From the NCBI RefSeq assembly GCF_030435805.1, contig NC_081292.1, positions 182,428,497 to 182,492,496 of the forward strand: 64,000 bases of DNA, in the 5' to 3' direction. Shown piece by piece: positions 21,151 to 32,874 of this stretch; position 1 is the first letter of the stretch; each line of letters starts with the position of its first letter. Below the pieces are notes generated by a model. It had not been told where the DNA came from. It saw nothing but the letters and a program-made list of their open reading frames with translations, and ran no database searches. Source of the stretch: Mustela lutreola. Taxonomy: Eukaryota; Chordata; Mammalia; Carnivora; Mustelidae. Both the position numbers and the translations under genes were made by a program.

Positions 21151-24100
21151 ATGAGACAGAGCGGCGCCTCCCAGCCCCTGCTGATCAACATGTACCTGCC
21201 AGGTACCAGGGACCAGCCAGGGGCTGGAGGCACCAGGACCTGGGGCCGGAAGTTTGGGTTCGGGCCTGGGAAGGGGTTGCTGGGGTCCAAGGGAACTGAA
21301 CGCGGTCCAGAGACTAGGATTGCTGGGAGGACTGAGCAATGTAGGGCACTGGGGGACCTTAAAGGCAGATGGAGAGCTTTAGGGTTTTAGTGTGAGGTCT
21401 AAGGACTCAAAGTGAGGAGACTGGGAACCTGGGAGGCCGAGGGCGCGAGCTCAGCGGCTGAGGGAGCCTGGTAGGGGAAGCAGGAGTCTTCGGTGTGGCA
21501 GGGGACTGACTCAGTGCGCGTTCAGCGTTGGGAAGCTGCGGTCAGCTGAGCGTCGCCCCAGCGCCCTCGTGGCTCCTCACCTCCGTGCTCCGAGCGTTCC
21601 CACCAGCCCAGCCTTCCTGGCGCCCTCCTCTCTTCTCGGATGGGCTCCGGGCGCTCCCGCTCCGCTGGCGCACTCCCTGCTCGGCTTTATAAGGCTCCCG
21701 CCGGCCCGTTCGGAAAGCGGATTTCCTTTTTCCTGGACGCGTTTCCTGACTTGGGCGTTATGGAGGGGCTCCGCGCGGCGCGCGCCCGGGCCAGGCTCGG
21801 GGAGGAGGAGCTGGCAGCTCGAGCCCCTAGCCTCGCACCCAGGAACCAACCCTCCACCCCCCACCCTCGGAGCCTTGGCCGGGAGCCCTCTCGGTCAAGC
21901 CCACAATCTCCGCCCGAGTCCTCCTGACTGTTTTTTCCCTGCTGCTACAGATCACGTCGGAGACGGTCTCTTCAAGGAAGGAAAGAGCCCCGGTTGGGGG
22001 CCGCTGAGCCCGGCTGTACAGAAAGGTGAGCTGGCCCGAAAGCAGGGGAGGGGGGGTGGAGACAGTGGATGGAGGCTGGGGCACCTACCCCAGAATTACA
22101 GGTGCCACCACTAGGAGATCGGTGGGTAGAAGGGATGTGCAATGCGGTATGACTGTGGAGAGGCTGAGGGGAGGGGGTATTCATTTGGCCTTTGGTTCCA
22201 CTCCAGTATATTCTGAGTCCCAGAGCTGGACCTGCACACCAGGGCAGAGGGAGAGGATCCTGACCCTTGGCCTTTTTACACTGAGGGGCCAGGACCCGGG
22301 TGCTTGGTGTCCTTCCCCTCTTGGCAGCAGGAACACAAGGCGGGGGCCACATCCTGGCAAAGGGTAATTACTCCCTGGCCACTCCACCCCTTCTCCCCAC
22401 TAGCACTGGGCCAGCACCTACAAGTCTCACTGGCCCAGGCCCGCCAGGCTCTAGGGGCCAAGTCGGCTGGGCCACTGATGTTGATTCTCAGGTTCGCTGA
22501 ATTACTCTTGGCTTTGCCTTGTTGGTTTCAGAGCCTGGCTGGCCCTCCAGGCAAAGCCTCTCCACAGCCTCCCCCTGCCCCACCCCAGTATCCAGATCTC
22601 ACCAAGTTACAGTAACCATAATGACAATGTTAGCAACTGCTTTTTCCAAAAGGGAATGTGACTCCCAAGGAGAATGGGTTTCCAAGCCTCTGATGTCGGT
22701 CTGCATGGGAGCCAGCTGTGCATTTTAACCTAAACCTTCCCTTAACTGTCCCTTGATCCTGACCTTAGAGCTCCCGACCTGGAGTCAGGCAGCTACTCGC
22801 TGAGCTGGTGTGGAGAGACTGGGGTTGAAATGATGGTGAGGGCCAGCATCTGGGTTCAGAGCAAGTGGTTGAGAGAGGAAGAGAGGTCCACCAGGCTTGA
22901 TTTGAATCAATAATCAGACGACTTTGAGCAAAATTATTTTTCCCCCCTCTCCTAAAAGAGAGTGAGAAGAAGTCAGTGTATCAAAATTTTTCTCCACTTG
23001 TCTGACTGAGGCTGCAAAACAGGGGAGTGGGAATTCTCGGGCAGCCCTCTCTTTCATCACCATCCGGGAAAATCCTGCTTGGCGCTTCCAGCAACCCCCA
23101 AATCGGGACCGCCTGGCCCCATGATCCCAGAGATGGCCAAAGATGAGAGGAGGCAGGGAGTCAAGCCCAGCGGCTTTCCGGTCTTATCTCCTCTCTTCAG
23201 AGCTGTGCATCGCGCCCCAAAGTAGGACACCTTCCCATGCTGGGAATCCCGGCTGTTCCGAAAACTGGGGCGGAACCCCTAGTAGCGCCAGCGCGGCGCT
23301 CCGCACCCCGATCCTGAAGAGAGTGGGGAGCCTTCAGAGTCTGACCCTCCTCGCACGCTTCGGGGGCCACTGCCCCCATTCCTGTCTGACTGGTACCGCC
23401 AGAAAGCCAGCCTCCACCTCTTCTCCACCTCAGGCGGGGCCAATCCAACTTTGTCCTTTGGCCTAGGCCTTGTGTAGTGGCCGGTTGGTCCCGCGGCACC
23501 GGGGTCTCTTCCCCCGGATTTGCGGACATGGTCCAGCTGGGATGTGGCCGTCTAAGCACCTGCGCAGACTACCCTGTGCGGTCCCGTAGGTTCCTCTCTG
23601 CTCCGAATAAGGGCGCAGGCTCACGGTGGCAACAGAGGCCGGTGTTCAGCCCTTGCTGGCTTCCCAGAGTCGCGGGCCCCGGTACCGCCGCTGCCTCCAC
23701 GCCGAGGAGGCTGTGCTTCGCCCCCCTCCCTAATTCTCACAAAGCCTGGAGCCCGCGGGGCTTCGTCCTTCTAAGAGGGAGAGCCCTGTTTCCATTGTGC
23801 AGAAGCACGGGAAAGGCTCAGGACCGCTGGGCCCATCAGCCTCTCCCCGGCCAGGCGCTGCAGCGGCGCCCGGCTACCCGGTCCCTACCCAACGCGCCCT
23901 TTTCCCCTACCCGACGCCGGTTCCCACCAGCCCCCCGCAGTCTGCCGCCTCACCTCTTGCCCTCCCTCCTACCTCCGCCGTCCCTTCCCTGACTGCCCGC
24001 CCCCTCCCCACAGGCAGCGGGCAGATCCAGCTGTGGCAGTTTCTGCTGGAGCTCCTGGCGGACCGCGCCAACGCCGGCTGCATCGCGTGGGAGGGCGGCC

Positions 24101-24603
24101 ACGGCGAGTTCAAGCTCACAGACCCAGACGAGGTGGCGCGGCGCTGGGGCGAGCGCAAGAGCAAGCCCAACATGAACTATGACAAGCTGAGCCGCGCGCT
24201 GCGCTACTACTACGACAAGAACATCATGAGCAAGGTGCACGGCAAGCGCTACGCCTACCGCTTCGACTTCCAGGGTCTGGCCCAGGCCTGCCAGCCGCCT
24301 CCGGCGCACGCCCACGCCGCCGCTGCCGCCGCCGCTGCCGCTGCCGCCGCCCAGGACGGCGCGCTGTACAAGCTGCCTGCAGGTCTCGCCCCGCTGCCCT
24401 TCCCGGGCCTCTCCAAACTCAACCTTATGGCCGCCTCGGCCGGCGTCGCGCCCGCGGGCTTCTCCTACTGGCCGGGCCCGGGCCCCGCCGCCACCGCCGC
24501 CGCCGCCACCGCAGCCCTCTACCCCAGCCCCGGCTTGCAGCCCCCGCCCGGGCCCTTCGGAGCGGTGGCCGCAGCCTCGCACTTGGGGGGCCACTACCAC
24601 TAG
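21151..24603 (+). CDS. FEV: FEV (PET1), ETS transcription factor
   Basis: FEV is the ETS-family factor that specifies and maintains serotonin neurons (activating TPH2, SLC6A4 and others) and also acts in pancreatic endocrine cells. Coding exons are 21151-21202, 21951-22025 and 24014-24603, with AG/GT borders, giving 238 residues, the human length. The N-terminus is [17 protein letters not shown]. The ETS domain lies at about residues 47-127, from [11 protein letters not shown] through the recognition-helix block [19 protein letters not shown] to [10 protein letters not shown]. It is followed by an Ala-rich C-terminal region with an uninterrupted run of 12 alanines and the end HLGGHYH. The small exon 2 ([22 protein letters not shown]) shows only conservative differences from human. 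Intron 1 is GC-rich and contains a TATA-like element; intron 2 (about 2 kb) is unique sequence with no recognised repeats. The coding part of exon 3 is CpG-rich. Confidence 0.98.
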
Positions 24604-25235
24604 ACGGGGCGGCCCTGTGCCGCGCGGCCTCTCCCGGGCGCCCAGAGCCTCGCTCGGTCCCATCCACACCCGGGAAAGGGGCCGGGAGCCTCCCCGACCG
24701 TTTCTGTCATCTTAGATTTTCCTCCGTCGCAGCACCCAGCCCCTGGGGGGAAGGGACCTGAAGCCTCCTCCGTCTTCTTTTAACTTTGTATTTGCCACCG
24801 CCTCCCGCCACCTCGTCGTACCCGCCCGCACCCCGGCTTTCTTTACCTTCCATCTTCATGGCCCCAGAGCCCTCAAGGGGGTTGCGGGACCTCCCGTGTC
24901 TTTTTCTGCCCTCCACCTGTACTTCTGCCTGGCTCCTGGAAGCCCCTTCCGTTCTGACCTCTCTTTTTCGAATTCCAAGTCTTTTCTCGTTTTTTCTTTC
25001 TCCCACGGAGCGGCCCCGTCCTAGAGTGATAGCGGCCTCACACCGCCCACCTGCTCCTTGACCTCCGGGACTTCACCGGGTTTGGTGAGGCTCCCTGGCC
25101 CTGGGACTCATCTAGGTAGCTTCCGCCCCCCCTTTCCTCTCTCTCTCCCTCTCTCTCTCTCTCCCTCTCTCTGGATGGCCTGGTGTGTTTCTATTCCCTT
25201 CCAGACCCATTAAAGCTCCCAAGCTCCCTACTGCC
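24604..25235 (+). other. FEV: FEV 3' UTR
   Basis: Pyrimidine-rich, repeat-free sequence from the TAG stop to just past the ATTAAA signal, including a CT-rich run at 25135-25173. The end is inferred from the poly(A) signal. Confidence 0.7.
25209..25214 (+). terminator. FEV: FEV poly(A) signal ATTAAA
   Basis: ATTAAA about 605 bases after the stop, followed by a GT/T-rich element (tttgtgttctttgatg). Confidence 0.75.
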
Positions 25236-26035
25236 TCCTCTTTGTGTTCTTTGATGCACCTGAACCTTTTTTCAGGGGGAAAGGAGATGCCCAGCTTAGG
25301 CCTGAGCAGAAAGGAAGAGTTGGAGAGAATGAGGAGGCCAAAGCCGACTTGGGTGCTACAGGGGGCAGGGGAGTCTCTGGTGGGTGGGCTCGGCCCAAGA
25401 GGGAGACCGCCCTAGTGTAGCAGCCCCACCGGACTGACCGCGGGGCAGTGGATCCCAACCGGCCTCACCCTGCCTTCCACCTGCCCCTTCACCTCACCCC
25501 ATCCCACCCTCCATCCCAGCCTGTCTCATCTGCAGGCCCGCTCAACCTTTCCTGTCTCCAGTTCGTCTCCTTCCCCACCTGCCCTGCCCTCCCCAGCCGA
25601 CCCTCTCTTTGACTTTCTCTCGCTCTCCTTCACAAGCCCCCCCCACCGCCCCTCTATCTCCAACGCTATCTCTTCTGTGGATCTGCCTCCCGATTTTCAG
25701 AAAGACCGAGACATCTCCCCACCCTACCCCTCGCTCTCCGCCTCGGGTTCCGCACCTGCGGCCACCCACAGTGGCTTGGTGAGGCACCCTCCTTCTCTCG
25801 GGTAGCGCGCGCCCTCTGCTGGTCGGAGGAGGTAACCCAGGGCCGGGTTTTACCGCTACATCCGGACTTAGCCTGGTGAAGCCTCAGGTGTCCCATCTCC
25901 CAGCGTCCAGGTGGACCCCCAGGCTTCCAGGCTTTCTTTGATCTTCAAAGAGGAGGGCAAAGGGGAACCTCGGCCCTGCCTCCCTCAAGAAGTCCTGGAA
26001 GTGGCTCAAGTGTGTCATTCTGTTGCCTGCCCCCG

Positions 26036-26207
26036 CTTTTTAAAGATTTTATTTATTTGAGAGAAAGAGTGCGCCTGAATAGAGGGAGGGGCAGAGGAAG
26101 TGGGACAGCAGGCTCCCCGCTCAGCGGGGAACCCGACATGGACTTCATCCCAGCACCCTCCGATCACGCCCCCTTAAAGCCGAAGGCAAATGCTTAATGG
26201 CTGGGCC
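26036..26207 (-). mobile_element. CAN-SINE, older diverged copy
   Basis: Starts with tttttaaagattttatttat and ends in a decayed head (aatggctgggccc). The body uses the gagagaaagagtgcg variant, so it belongs to an older subfamily than most copies here. Confidence 0.8.
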
Positions 26208-26284
26208 CTTCTCCTCCCCACCTGGAGGCCCTTCTGAATCCTGCAGGCACTGGGACCATGGCCTTTATGCTCTCTCAAGAGGCT

Positions 26285-26479
26285 TTTTTTTAAATAAAGA
26301 TTTTTATTTATTTATTTGACAGAGATCATTAGCAGGCAGAGAGGCAGGCAGAGAGAGAGGTGGGTAAGCAGGCTCCCCGCTGCGCAGAGAGCCAGATGTG
26401 GGGCTCGGTCCCTGGAGCCTGGGATCATGACCTGAGCCAAAGGCAGAGGCTTTAACCCACTGAGCCACCGAGGCACACC
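26285..26479 (-). mobile_element. CAN-SINE
   Basis: Standard minus-strand body from the T-rich tail to gagccaccgaggcacacc, flanked by the short duplication agaggcttttt. Confidence 0.92.
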
Positions 26480-26859
26480 TCTTGAGAGAGGCTTTTTACA
26501 AAAACTATTGGCCGGAAAACTGCCTTAAACAGGTTCCGTTAGATGAAACAACACCTGGGCAGGTGAGTGAGGCGATTGCTCCGACCTTGGGCTGCACATC
26601 AAGGCAAGCCCCCACCCCTTCCCCCATGGTCTTGGTACTTCTTTCCCAAGGTTCCTTCGGGTTGCTGGTTGAAGGGAGAACACCCTGGGCTCCCAGAGGA
26701 GGCCGAGGAGATCTCCTTGTGCGCTGTGGGTGGGAAGGGGATTGCAGATGGAAGGCGCACAATTTGGTACAGGAGGGCTGAGATGTTTTTCCCCAAAGAG
26801 TGTTGATGAAGTGATCAAAGTCTACCTAGGGAAAGAGTGTTTATTCTTTTTCATTTTAT

Positions 26860-27080
26860 TTTCACTTAACTTTTTCCTGGTTGTCCAAATAACACATACT
26901 TGGCATAGGAAATTTGGAAGATACACACATATGGCCTTCATTAAATATGAATTGGACAAAGGGGGGAATGAAGCATGGGGGGAAAATTACCTACAGGCCC
27001 ATTACACTGAGGTCACTATTCATATCTCTTTGACATAATTCCTTTCCTTTTCACTATGCCTTTTAGAATTTAATGGCACC
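26860..27080 (+). mobile_element. L1M-type 3' UTR fragment
   Basis: aataacacatacttggcataggaaatttggaagatac resembles the conserved 3'-UTR block of old L1 elements that precedes 'ataaccactgttaacattttgg'. Confidence 0.4.
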
Positions 27081-28073
27081 CTACTTTAGTAACCTAATAT
27101 CCTAATATGAACGTGTTCCATCTCATTACGCCCTATAGACCTCATGAGGTGGAAGAGCGGACTCACGCATTCCAAGGGGGCGAGTCCCACGTTGTAAGGG
27201 CCTTGGTGACTTGGAGAGAGGAGGGAAGGACCTCTTTGCAGGGGGCAGGAAGCTGGGAAGGAGAACAGATTCACTGGGGAGATAGAACCGAGATCCAGAA
27301 AGATCTGGGCTGCTGAGAATCATGGGCTAAATGTAACAAGGTGAAATTTTCTGGCAGGGAGGGTGAGGCCCTGCTCTTAGATCTTTAAATGAAAGGACAG
27401 AAGGTCAGAGTGTGAGGCGTGGCAAGAAGTGGCTCAGGAGAGCCTGTGTATAAATTAGTGGCTTCTTAGCATAATATTAAATGGGAGGCTGAAGGTGGAA
27501 TGCAGAAAAATCATTGTGATCTGAAGTGGTATTGATGGAGCTATGGGAGTGAAGGTGAAGGAAATGACCCACTTGCGCTAGTAGTTGTGCCCCCGGTATA
27601 CTGGACACAGTGTCTAGAGAACAATCCTGAGAGAACACCAGATGGAGAACATATAGCATAGTGGGCTCGGGCTGTGAGAAGAGAGAAAGCTGGAGAACCA
27701 ACCACAATGAGAGACGTAATCTGGAAATCACACTGGGGAAAGCGACATGAGGGCTGTCCTCAATTACTCCAAGAGCTGGCTTGTGACAGAGGATCTGGAT
27801 GTATGTATGTGACAAAAGGCAGTATTAGGACGCGTGGTAGGAAGCTACGTATAGAGAAATGTGCCAGTTTGATCTGGAAGGAAGGCAGTTGTCAGTACTC
27901 AGCAGCCCCTTCCCTAGGGGGTTGGGGAGGCAGAGACAAGATAACATCTCCAACCTTGAGACTCTTCAAGTCCTGGGAGTCAGCTGGTAAGGGTGGGATT
28001 TCAGGCACGTTGAGGAGCCGAGGGGAGGTGCCCCTAGATTAGAGGCTCTTAATCCCTAGGAAATCACATCCTT

Positions 28074-28263
28074 TTTTTTTTTTAAGATTTTATTTATTTA
28101 TTTGACAGAGATCACAACTAGGCAGAGAGGCAGGCAGAGAGAGAGGGGGAAGCAGGCTCCCCGCTGCGCAGAGAGCCAGATGCGGGGCTCGGTCCCAGGA
28201 CCCTGGGATCATGACCTGAGCCGTAGGCAGAGGCTTTAACCCACTGAACCACCCAGGCGCCCC
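28074..28263 (-). mobile_element. CAN-SINE, young copy
   Basis: Full-length body flanked by a perfect 16-bp duplication aggaaatcacatcctt (28058-28073 and 28264-28279). The intact ends point to a recent insertion. Confidence 0.96.
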
Positions 28264-28344
28264 AGGAAATCACATCCTTAAAGCCACCTGCCCCTCTGTT
28301 TTTTCCTACACTCAGGGCCAGTTTGGAAGCTAAGATACAAGATT

Positions 28345-28470
28345 GGGAATCAGAAAACATGAACTCCAGTCCCAGTGTGGCAACTCTCTTGCTTCATCAT
28401 CTTTGGGCAATCACATCTCTTCTCTGGGATTCTATTGTGTCTCCTTAAAATGAGGCTCAACCAGGGATTT
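28345..28470 (+). repeat. MIR SINE remnant
   Basis: catgaactccagtcccagtgtggcaactctcttgcttcatcatctttgggcaatcac follows the forward-MIR core order. Confidence 0.55.
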
Positions 28471-28724
28471 GAGAATTCTACTTGGTGGAACCTCAGAGGT
28501 CACCTAGATTTTCTCTGTCCAAAAAGAAGAAGAGTTGGAAAATGACTCTCCAAGGTGATTTCTAAGGTTGTGTCCAGCCCCTGAATCCCATAGATGGGTG
28601 TTCTCTTCTCTAGGCCATCTCAGGTCTGGCTATAGCTCTGCCTCAGTGATGTTTCCAAGCCCTGAGCTACTGTGATCTTGAGATGACTCTATTCCACCTC
28701 AAGTCCCAAAGAAGCCACACTCTT

Positions 28725-28938
28725 TTATTTATTTACTTTGAAGATTTTATTTATCCATTTGACGCAGACAGAAAGAGAGAGTGAGCATATAAGCAGGGGA
28801 AACAGGAGAGGGAGAAGCAAGCTCCTTCCTGAGCAGGGAGCCCGATGCAGGAATTTGAGGGGCTCAATCCCAGGACCTCAGGATCAAGACCTGAGCCCAA
28901 GGCAGATGCTTTGACCGACTGAGCCACCCAGGTGCCCT
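28725..28938 (-). mobile_element. CAN-SINE
   Basis: Minus copy with a ttgacgcagacagaaagagagagtg body. Perfect 14-bp duplication gaagccacactctt at 28711-28724 and 28939-28952. Confidence 0.95.
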
Positions 28939-29194
28939 GAAGCCACACTCTTAATACACTCATCTTCCTGATGTTTCAGGTCTGTCCTCATGGACCCTTA
29001 ACCCCTTGATCCTTGGCCTTCGAGGATCCTGACCCTATCATTGCTTCTCTTTCCCATTCCAAAGTCCAGTTCCTCTTGCATTCCCTGAAGTCCTGAGCCT
29101 TTTCTTCATCTCCTTATTCATGTCACTGGTGAAAATATGACTCACTCCCCACCTCCCCACTCCCATCCCCCCAAACTATTTGTTTCTGTTACAA

Positions 29195-29345
29195 AGTTTA
29201 TAAAACACTTACACATCCATTGTTTTGCTGGTCCCCTCCAAGATCAGGGAGGAAGACAGGGCCTTCTAGAAGGATAAATAAACCAAGGCACAAGAGGTTA
29301 AGAGACTTGGCCAAAGTCTCAGATTTGTTGACCTGTGTCTTCTGG
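29195..29345 (-). repeat. MIR SINE remnant
   Basis: Reverse-MIR segments: ataaaccaaggcacaagaggttaagagacttggcc. Confidence 0.6.
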
Positions 29346-29774
29346 TTTCTCTCGCAAGTCTTTTCCCAGGGCTGAGTGGTTTCTCCATTGTCTTGCGTGG
29401 CCCTTGATCACCTTCTTTGCAGGATCCTCCCCCACCCCGAGCCAGGATTACACACACCTGTGTCTCCTCCACAGGTGGAGGATAGCATGTGTGCCATGTC
29501 ACCAAGCTCTGCTTGCAGATGGACTCAGAAGCCTGGATAGCATGTGGCATGAGAACATCTGTGTCTACAGCACCTGATACTTGCATGGTCACAGAGGCAC
29601 ATATTAGTTCAGGGGACCACAGATAAACAGCGAAATGGGCTTCTGTGCTGTCCTTTTCTCAGACCCTTCTGCTTTTCTGGACTTCATCTTTTTCCAACAT
29701 GTCTTTAAGATGCATGGAACTTCAGGTTTTTCCCCAACCTGTTTATAATCTGTATCAGTTAAACTTGCTGATAA

Positions 29775-29970
29775 TAAAAAGAGCAGTCCTACCATTCACT
29801 GAACCTGACTCTGCCGGGCTACGCCCTATGCCAATGCTTTTCATATGGCATCTCCTCTGAGTGGTCCACAACCTTGTGAGGTGGGGGTGGTTACCTCCCC
29901 TTCCAGATGAGGAAGCTCAGGCTCGGAGAAGTCAGGTGGCTGACTTAGCCCATGATTTCTGAGCTCAAGT
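29775..29970 (-). repeat. MIR SINE remnant
   Basis: Reverse MIR: caaccttgtgaggtggggg, then ccagatgaggaagctcaggctc and the gacttagcccatgatt block. Confidence 0.75.
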
Positions 29971-30479
29971 CTTCAACATCACACCAGATTCCCTCCTGCT
30001 GGGCCTTCCTGGAGAGCCTCTTCCTCATGTGGATGGGACCTGCTGCTTACCCATATCAGGTGTACTCTTGTCTGATTGTCGTGGCAGAAGGTGGATGGTT
30101 ATGAAGAGAAGATTGACAGCTTGTCTTATGAGTCCTTATTTAGGGCCTCCATCTGGTAAAGAACAAATCGGAGACTTTTTTGTTGCCCCCTTGTCTTTTG
30201 CAGGGCTTCACCTTCTTACTTGTGTTCCTACAAGCTTGGAGTAGATCACTGTACTCTGGGGTGAGGCCAGGGGTCTGACTGTACCTTGCCTTTGGTGGCA
30301 TTTCCTATCTTAGTTTTGTCAGTGGTATTTTTCCCTGACTCTCCTCTGTCTTAGAATGGCGGGTTTCATCTGTAGAGACAAGTGACCCACTGTCCCATTG
30401 ACTGTGACTTTTTCTATTTCTGAGAATTCTCTCACTGGATGCTGCCTGCTATTTCTGTCTTTCCTTTCTCTGTAGACAG

Positions 30480-30670
30480 AGGCAACATAGTATGGGGGGG
30501 AGGGAGGAACAAGGGCTCTGCGGCTCTGGGTTTGGGTGCTGGCTCCATCCCTTACTAGCTGTGTGACCTCAAGCACGTTGCTTTTGTACTTTGTGCAATT
30601 ATCCTATCTGCAAAGTGGATTTGCTAGTAACAGAACCTACTGTATAGGGCTGAAGTACCTTATTACATAT
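30480..30670 (+). repeat. MIR SINE remnant
   Basis: Forward MIR: ctggctccatcccttactagctgtgtgacctcaagcacgttgct followed by the atctgcaaagtggattt block. Confidence 0.85.
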
Positions 30671-31034
30671 CAGTATTTTCTATTATTAGACAAACCAACA
30701 AAACTACCCAAAACAAGGCAAGAACCTGCCTCTTCCCCTCTAGTGCCAATCAGATGCTGCTGTATGTTATGGGAGGAACTTGAGTGGCCACAGCTACTTT
30801 TATAGGCCAATCCAGACCTTGTCCTGGGCCCATCTGCTGAGCTTCTCTTGACTGGTGATGGGGCCGCACCACTGTCACATGGGTCAGCCTCCTATACTCA
30901 GTGCATTCTCCATTTCTTCTTGCGGCAATACTGAATCTAGAATTAGAGCATGTCAGCTAGTTATCAGCCTTGTTACTTTGGAAATCGGTCTGTACTCTTT
31001 GGAGACTTCGTTTTCTCTTCGAAAACTGTGGACA

Positions 31035-31222
31035 GGGGGCGCCTGGGTGGCTCCGTTGGGTAAGCCTTCGACTAGGGTCATGGTCCCAGGGTCGTGGGAT
31101 TGAGCGCCACATTGGGTTCCTTGCTCAGGAGGGAGTCTGTTTCTCCCTCTCCCTCTGTCCCCGCTCATGCTCTCTTTATCTCAAATAAATAAATAAAATC
31201 TTTAAAAAATAGATAAAATAAA
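31035..31222 (+). mobile_element. CAN-SINE
   Basis: Plus copy from gggggcgcctgggtggctc to the tail ctcaaataaataaataaaatctt. Weak flanking duplication (tgtggacag / tgtgggcaa). Confidence 0.92.
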
Positions 31223-31291
31223 ATGTGGGCAATACTAATACTTATTACCCATTGTCATCATGTAGATTAAATAAGAATAATATTAGCAATA

Positions 31292-31488
31292 TGGGACACC
31301 TGGATGGCTCAGTCAGTTAAGTGTCTGACTCTTGATTTCAACTCGGGTCATGATCTCAGGGTCATGAGATCAAGCCCCACGTCAGTCTCTGTACTCAGGG
31401 TGGAGTCTGCTTGAGATTCTCTCTCTCCCTCTACCCCTCCTCCTGCACTCTCTCTCTCTCTCTCTCAAATAAATACATAAATTTTAAA
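31292..31488 (+). mobile_element. CAN-SINE, older tgtctgactcttgatttc subfamily
   Basis: Plus copy with the cagttaagtgtctgactc variant. Flanking duplication aagaataatattagcaata (31273-31291 and about 31489-31507). Confidence 0.93.
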
Positions 31489-31974
31489 AAGAATAATATT
31501 AGCAATAGCACCTAACCTACTTCTCACACTTATCACCACCTAAATAATATCCTAATATTATTCCTCTCAGTGTAGCAGAAATAGCGAGCTTTCCTCCCAC
31601 TCCCGCCCCAAGTTGCATGCTCCTTACTTCACATAGTAGGGTTCTCACTGGGAAGTGATTGCCCAGCCAGGGTCGAATTTTCCAGCTCTCCTTACATTTT
31701 GGTGGGAGTCATGTGGCTTGTTTCTGCCAACAAAATATGAATGGAAATGATAGTATGTGTCGCCGTTAGGCCCAAGCCCTTAGAAATGGATGTGCCGTTT
31801 CCATACTGTCTTATTTCCTTTCTGCCTTCTGGGTTCAGAGGAGAGCTCATTCCTAAGAGAAGGCAGAGCTACCACATGGTTGGATCCTGGTTCCTAAAAA
31901 CCCCATGGAAAGAAGTCACCCATCAACATGCATTACGCTATTCCCTGAAGTTTGCAGGATTTCTTGTTATAGCA

Positions 31975-32175
31975 ACTAATGTTACCGTAACTGATATCCA
32001 AATCACAAAGCTTCACAACAATCCTCTGAAATAGACATTATGATGTCCCCCACTTCATAGATGTGGAAACTGAGGCACAGAGGGGTTAAGCCTGAAGTCC
32101 CACAGTGAAAAAGAGCAGAGCAGACTCTGTACCCAGTCTCATTTCAGAAGCAGTGAGTTCTCTTAACCACTAAGG
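31975..32175 (-). repeat. MIR SINE remnant
   Basis: Reverse MIR with the strongly conserved catagatgtggaaactgaggcacagaggggttaag block. Confidence 0.85.
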
Positions 32176-32210
32176 ATGTGAAAGAGCTTTATACACTGAA
32201 GCCTCATAGA

Positions 32211-32234
32211 AATAATAATAATAATAATAATAAT
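32211..32234. repeat. (AAT)n microsatellite
   Basis: Eight consecutive AAT units immediately before a split MIR; MIR tails often seed such runs. Confidence 0.9.
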
Positions 32235-32640
32235 GGCTAATACTTATTGAACACTTACATGCCAGGCACTGTTTACAGATCTTTATGTTTGATGTACCTG
32301 GACGGCACCCCAGTGGGTTAAACCTCTGCCTTCAGCTCAGGTCAGGATCCCAGGGTCCTGGGATTGAACCCTGCATCAGGCTCTCCGCTAAGCGTGGAGC
32401 CTGCTTCTCCCCACCTCCGCCTGCCTTTCTGCTTAGTTATGACCTCTGTCTGTCAAATAAATAAATAAAAATCTTTTTCAAAAAGATCTTTATGTTCATT
32501 TAATCCTTATGACCCTCTGTAGTTGCTTTTAATATTATTCCTACTCTGTAGATGAGGAAAACTAAGGCACAAAATGTTAAAGAACTTGCTTGGGGTCACA
32601 GCATTGCTAGAGGTATGATTCAAACCTAGCAGCCAGCTCA
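32235..32640 (-). repeat. MIR SINE split by a CAN-SINE
   Basis: The left part (to 32289) holds ttattgaacacttacatgccaggcactg. The right part (from 32484) resumes with tcatttaatccttatgaccc and tagatgaggaaaactaaggcac. The CAN-SINE lies between them. Confidence 0.88.
32290..32483 (+). mobile_element. CAN-SINE nested in MIR
   Basis: Plus copy with an aberrant head (tgatgtacctggacggcacc) and a normal tail. Perfect 13-bp duplication agatctttatgtt at 32277-32289 and 32484-32496. Confidence 0.94.
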
Positions 32641-32874
32641 CCCCTTTCCCCACCCCTTCATCCCTTATCATCTCTGATGGAAGAATGAGTGGATCCTAAG
32701 ATTCTGAGAGGCCCAGGAAGTGGTGGGACTATAGCTTGCGCCCAAACCCCAGCCCAACCCCAGGACAAGTTCCAAATCCAGCACTTACCATGGGTTCCAG
32801 ACAAAGACAGTGAGTAATGCCTATCAGAAGTCTTGTGGCCAATTGTGACCTTTGAATTTATCTCAAATGACATG

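Noticed and set aside
23797-24013. In-frame extension upstream of FEV exon 3
   Set aside because: The frame is open into intron 2 but lacks an ATG, and the ccccacag acceptor plus the known protein place the exon start at 24014.
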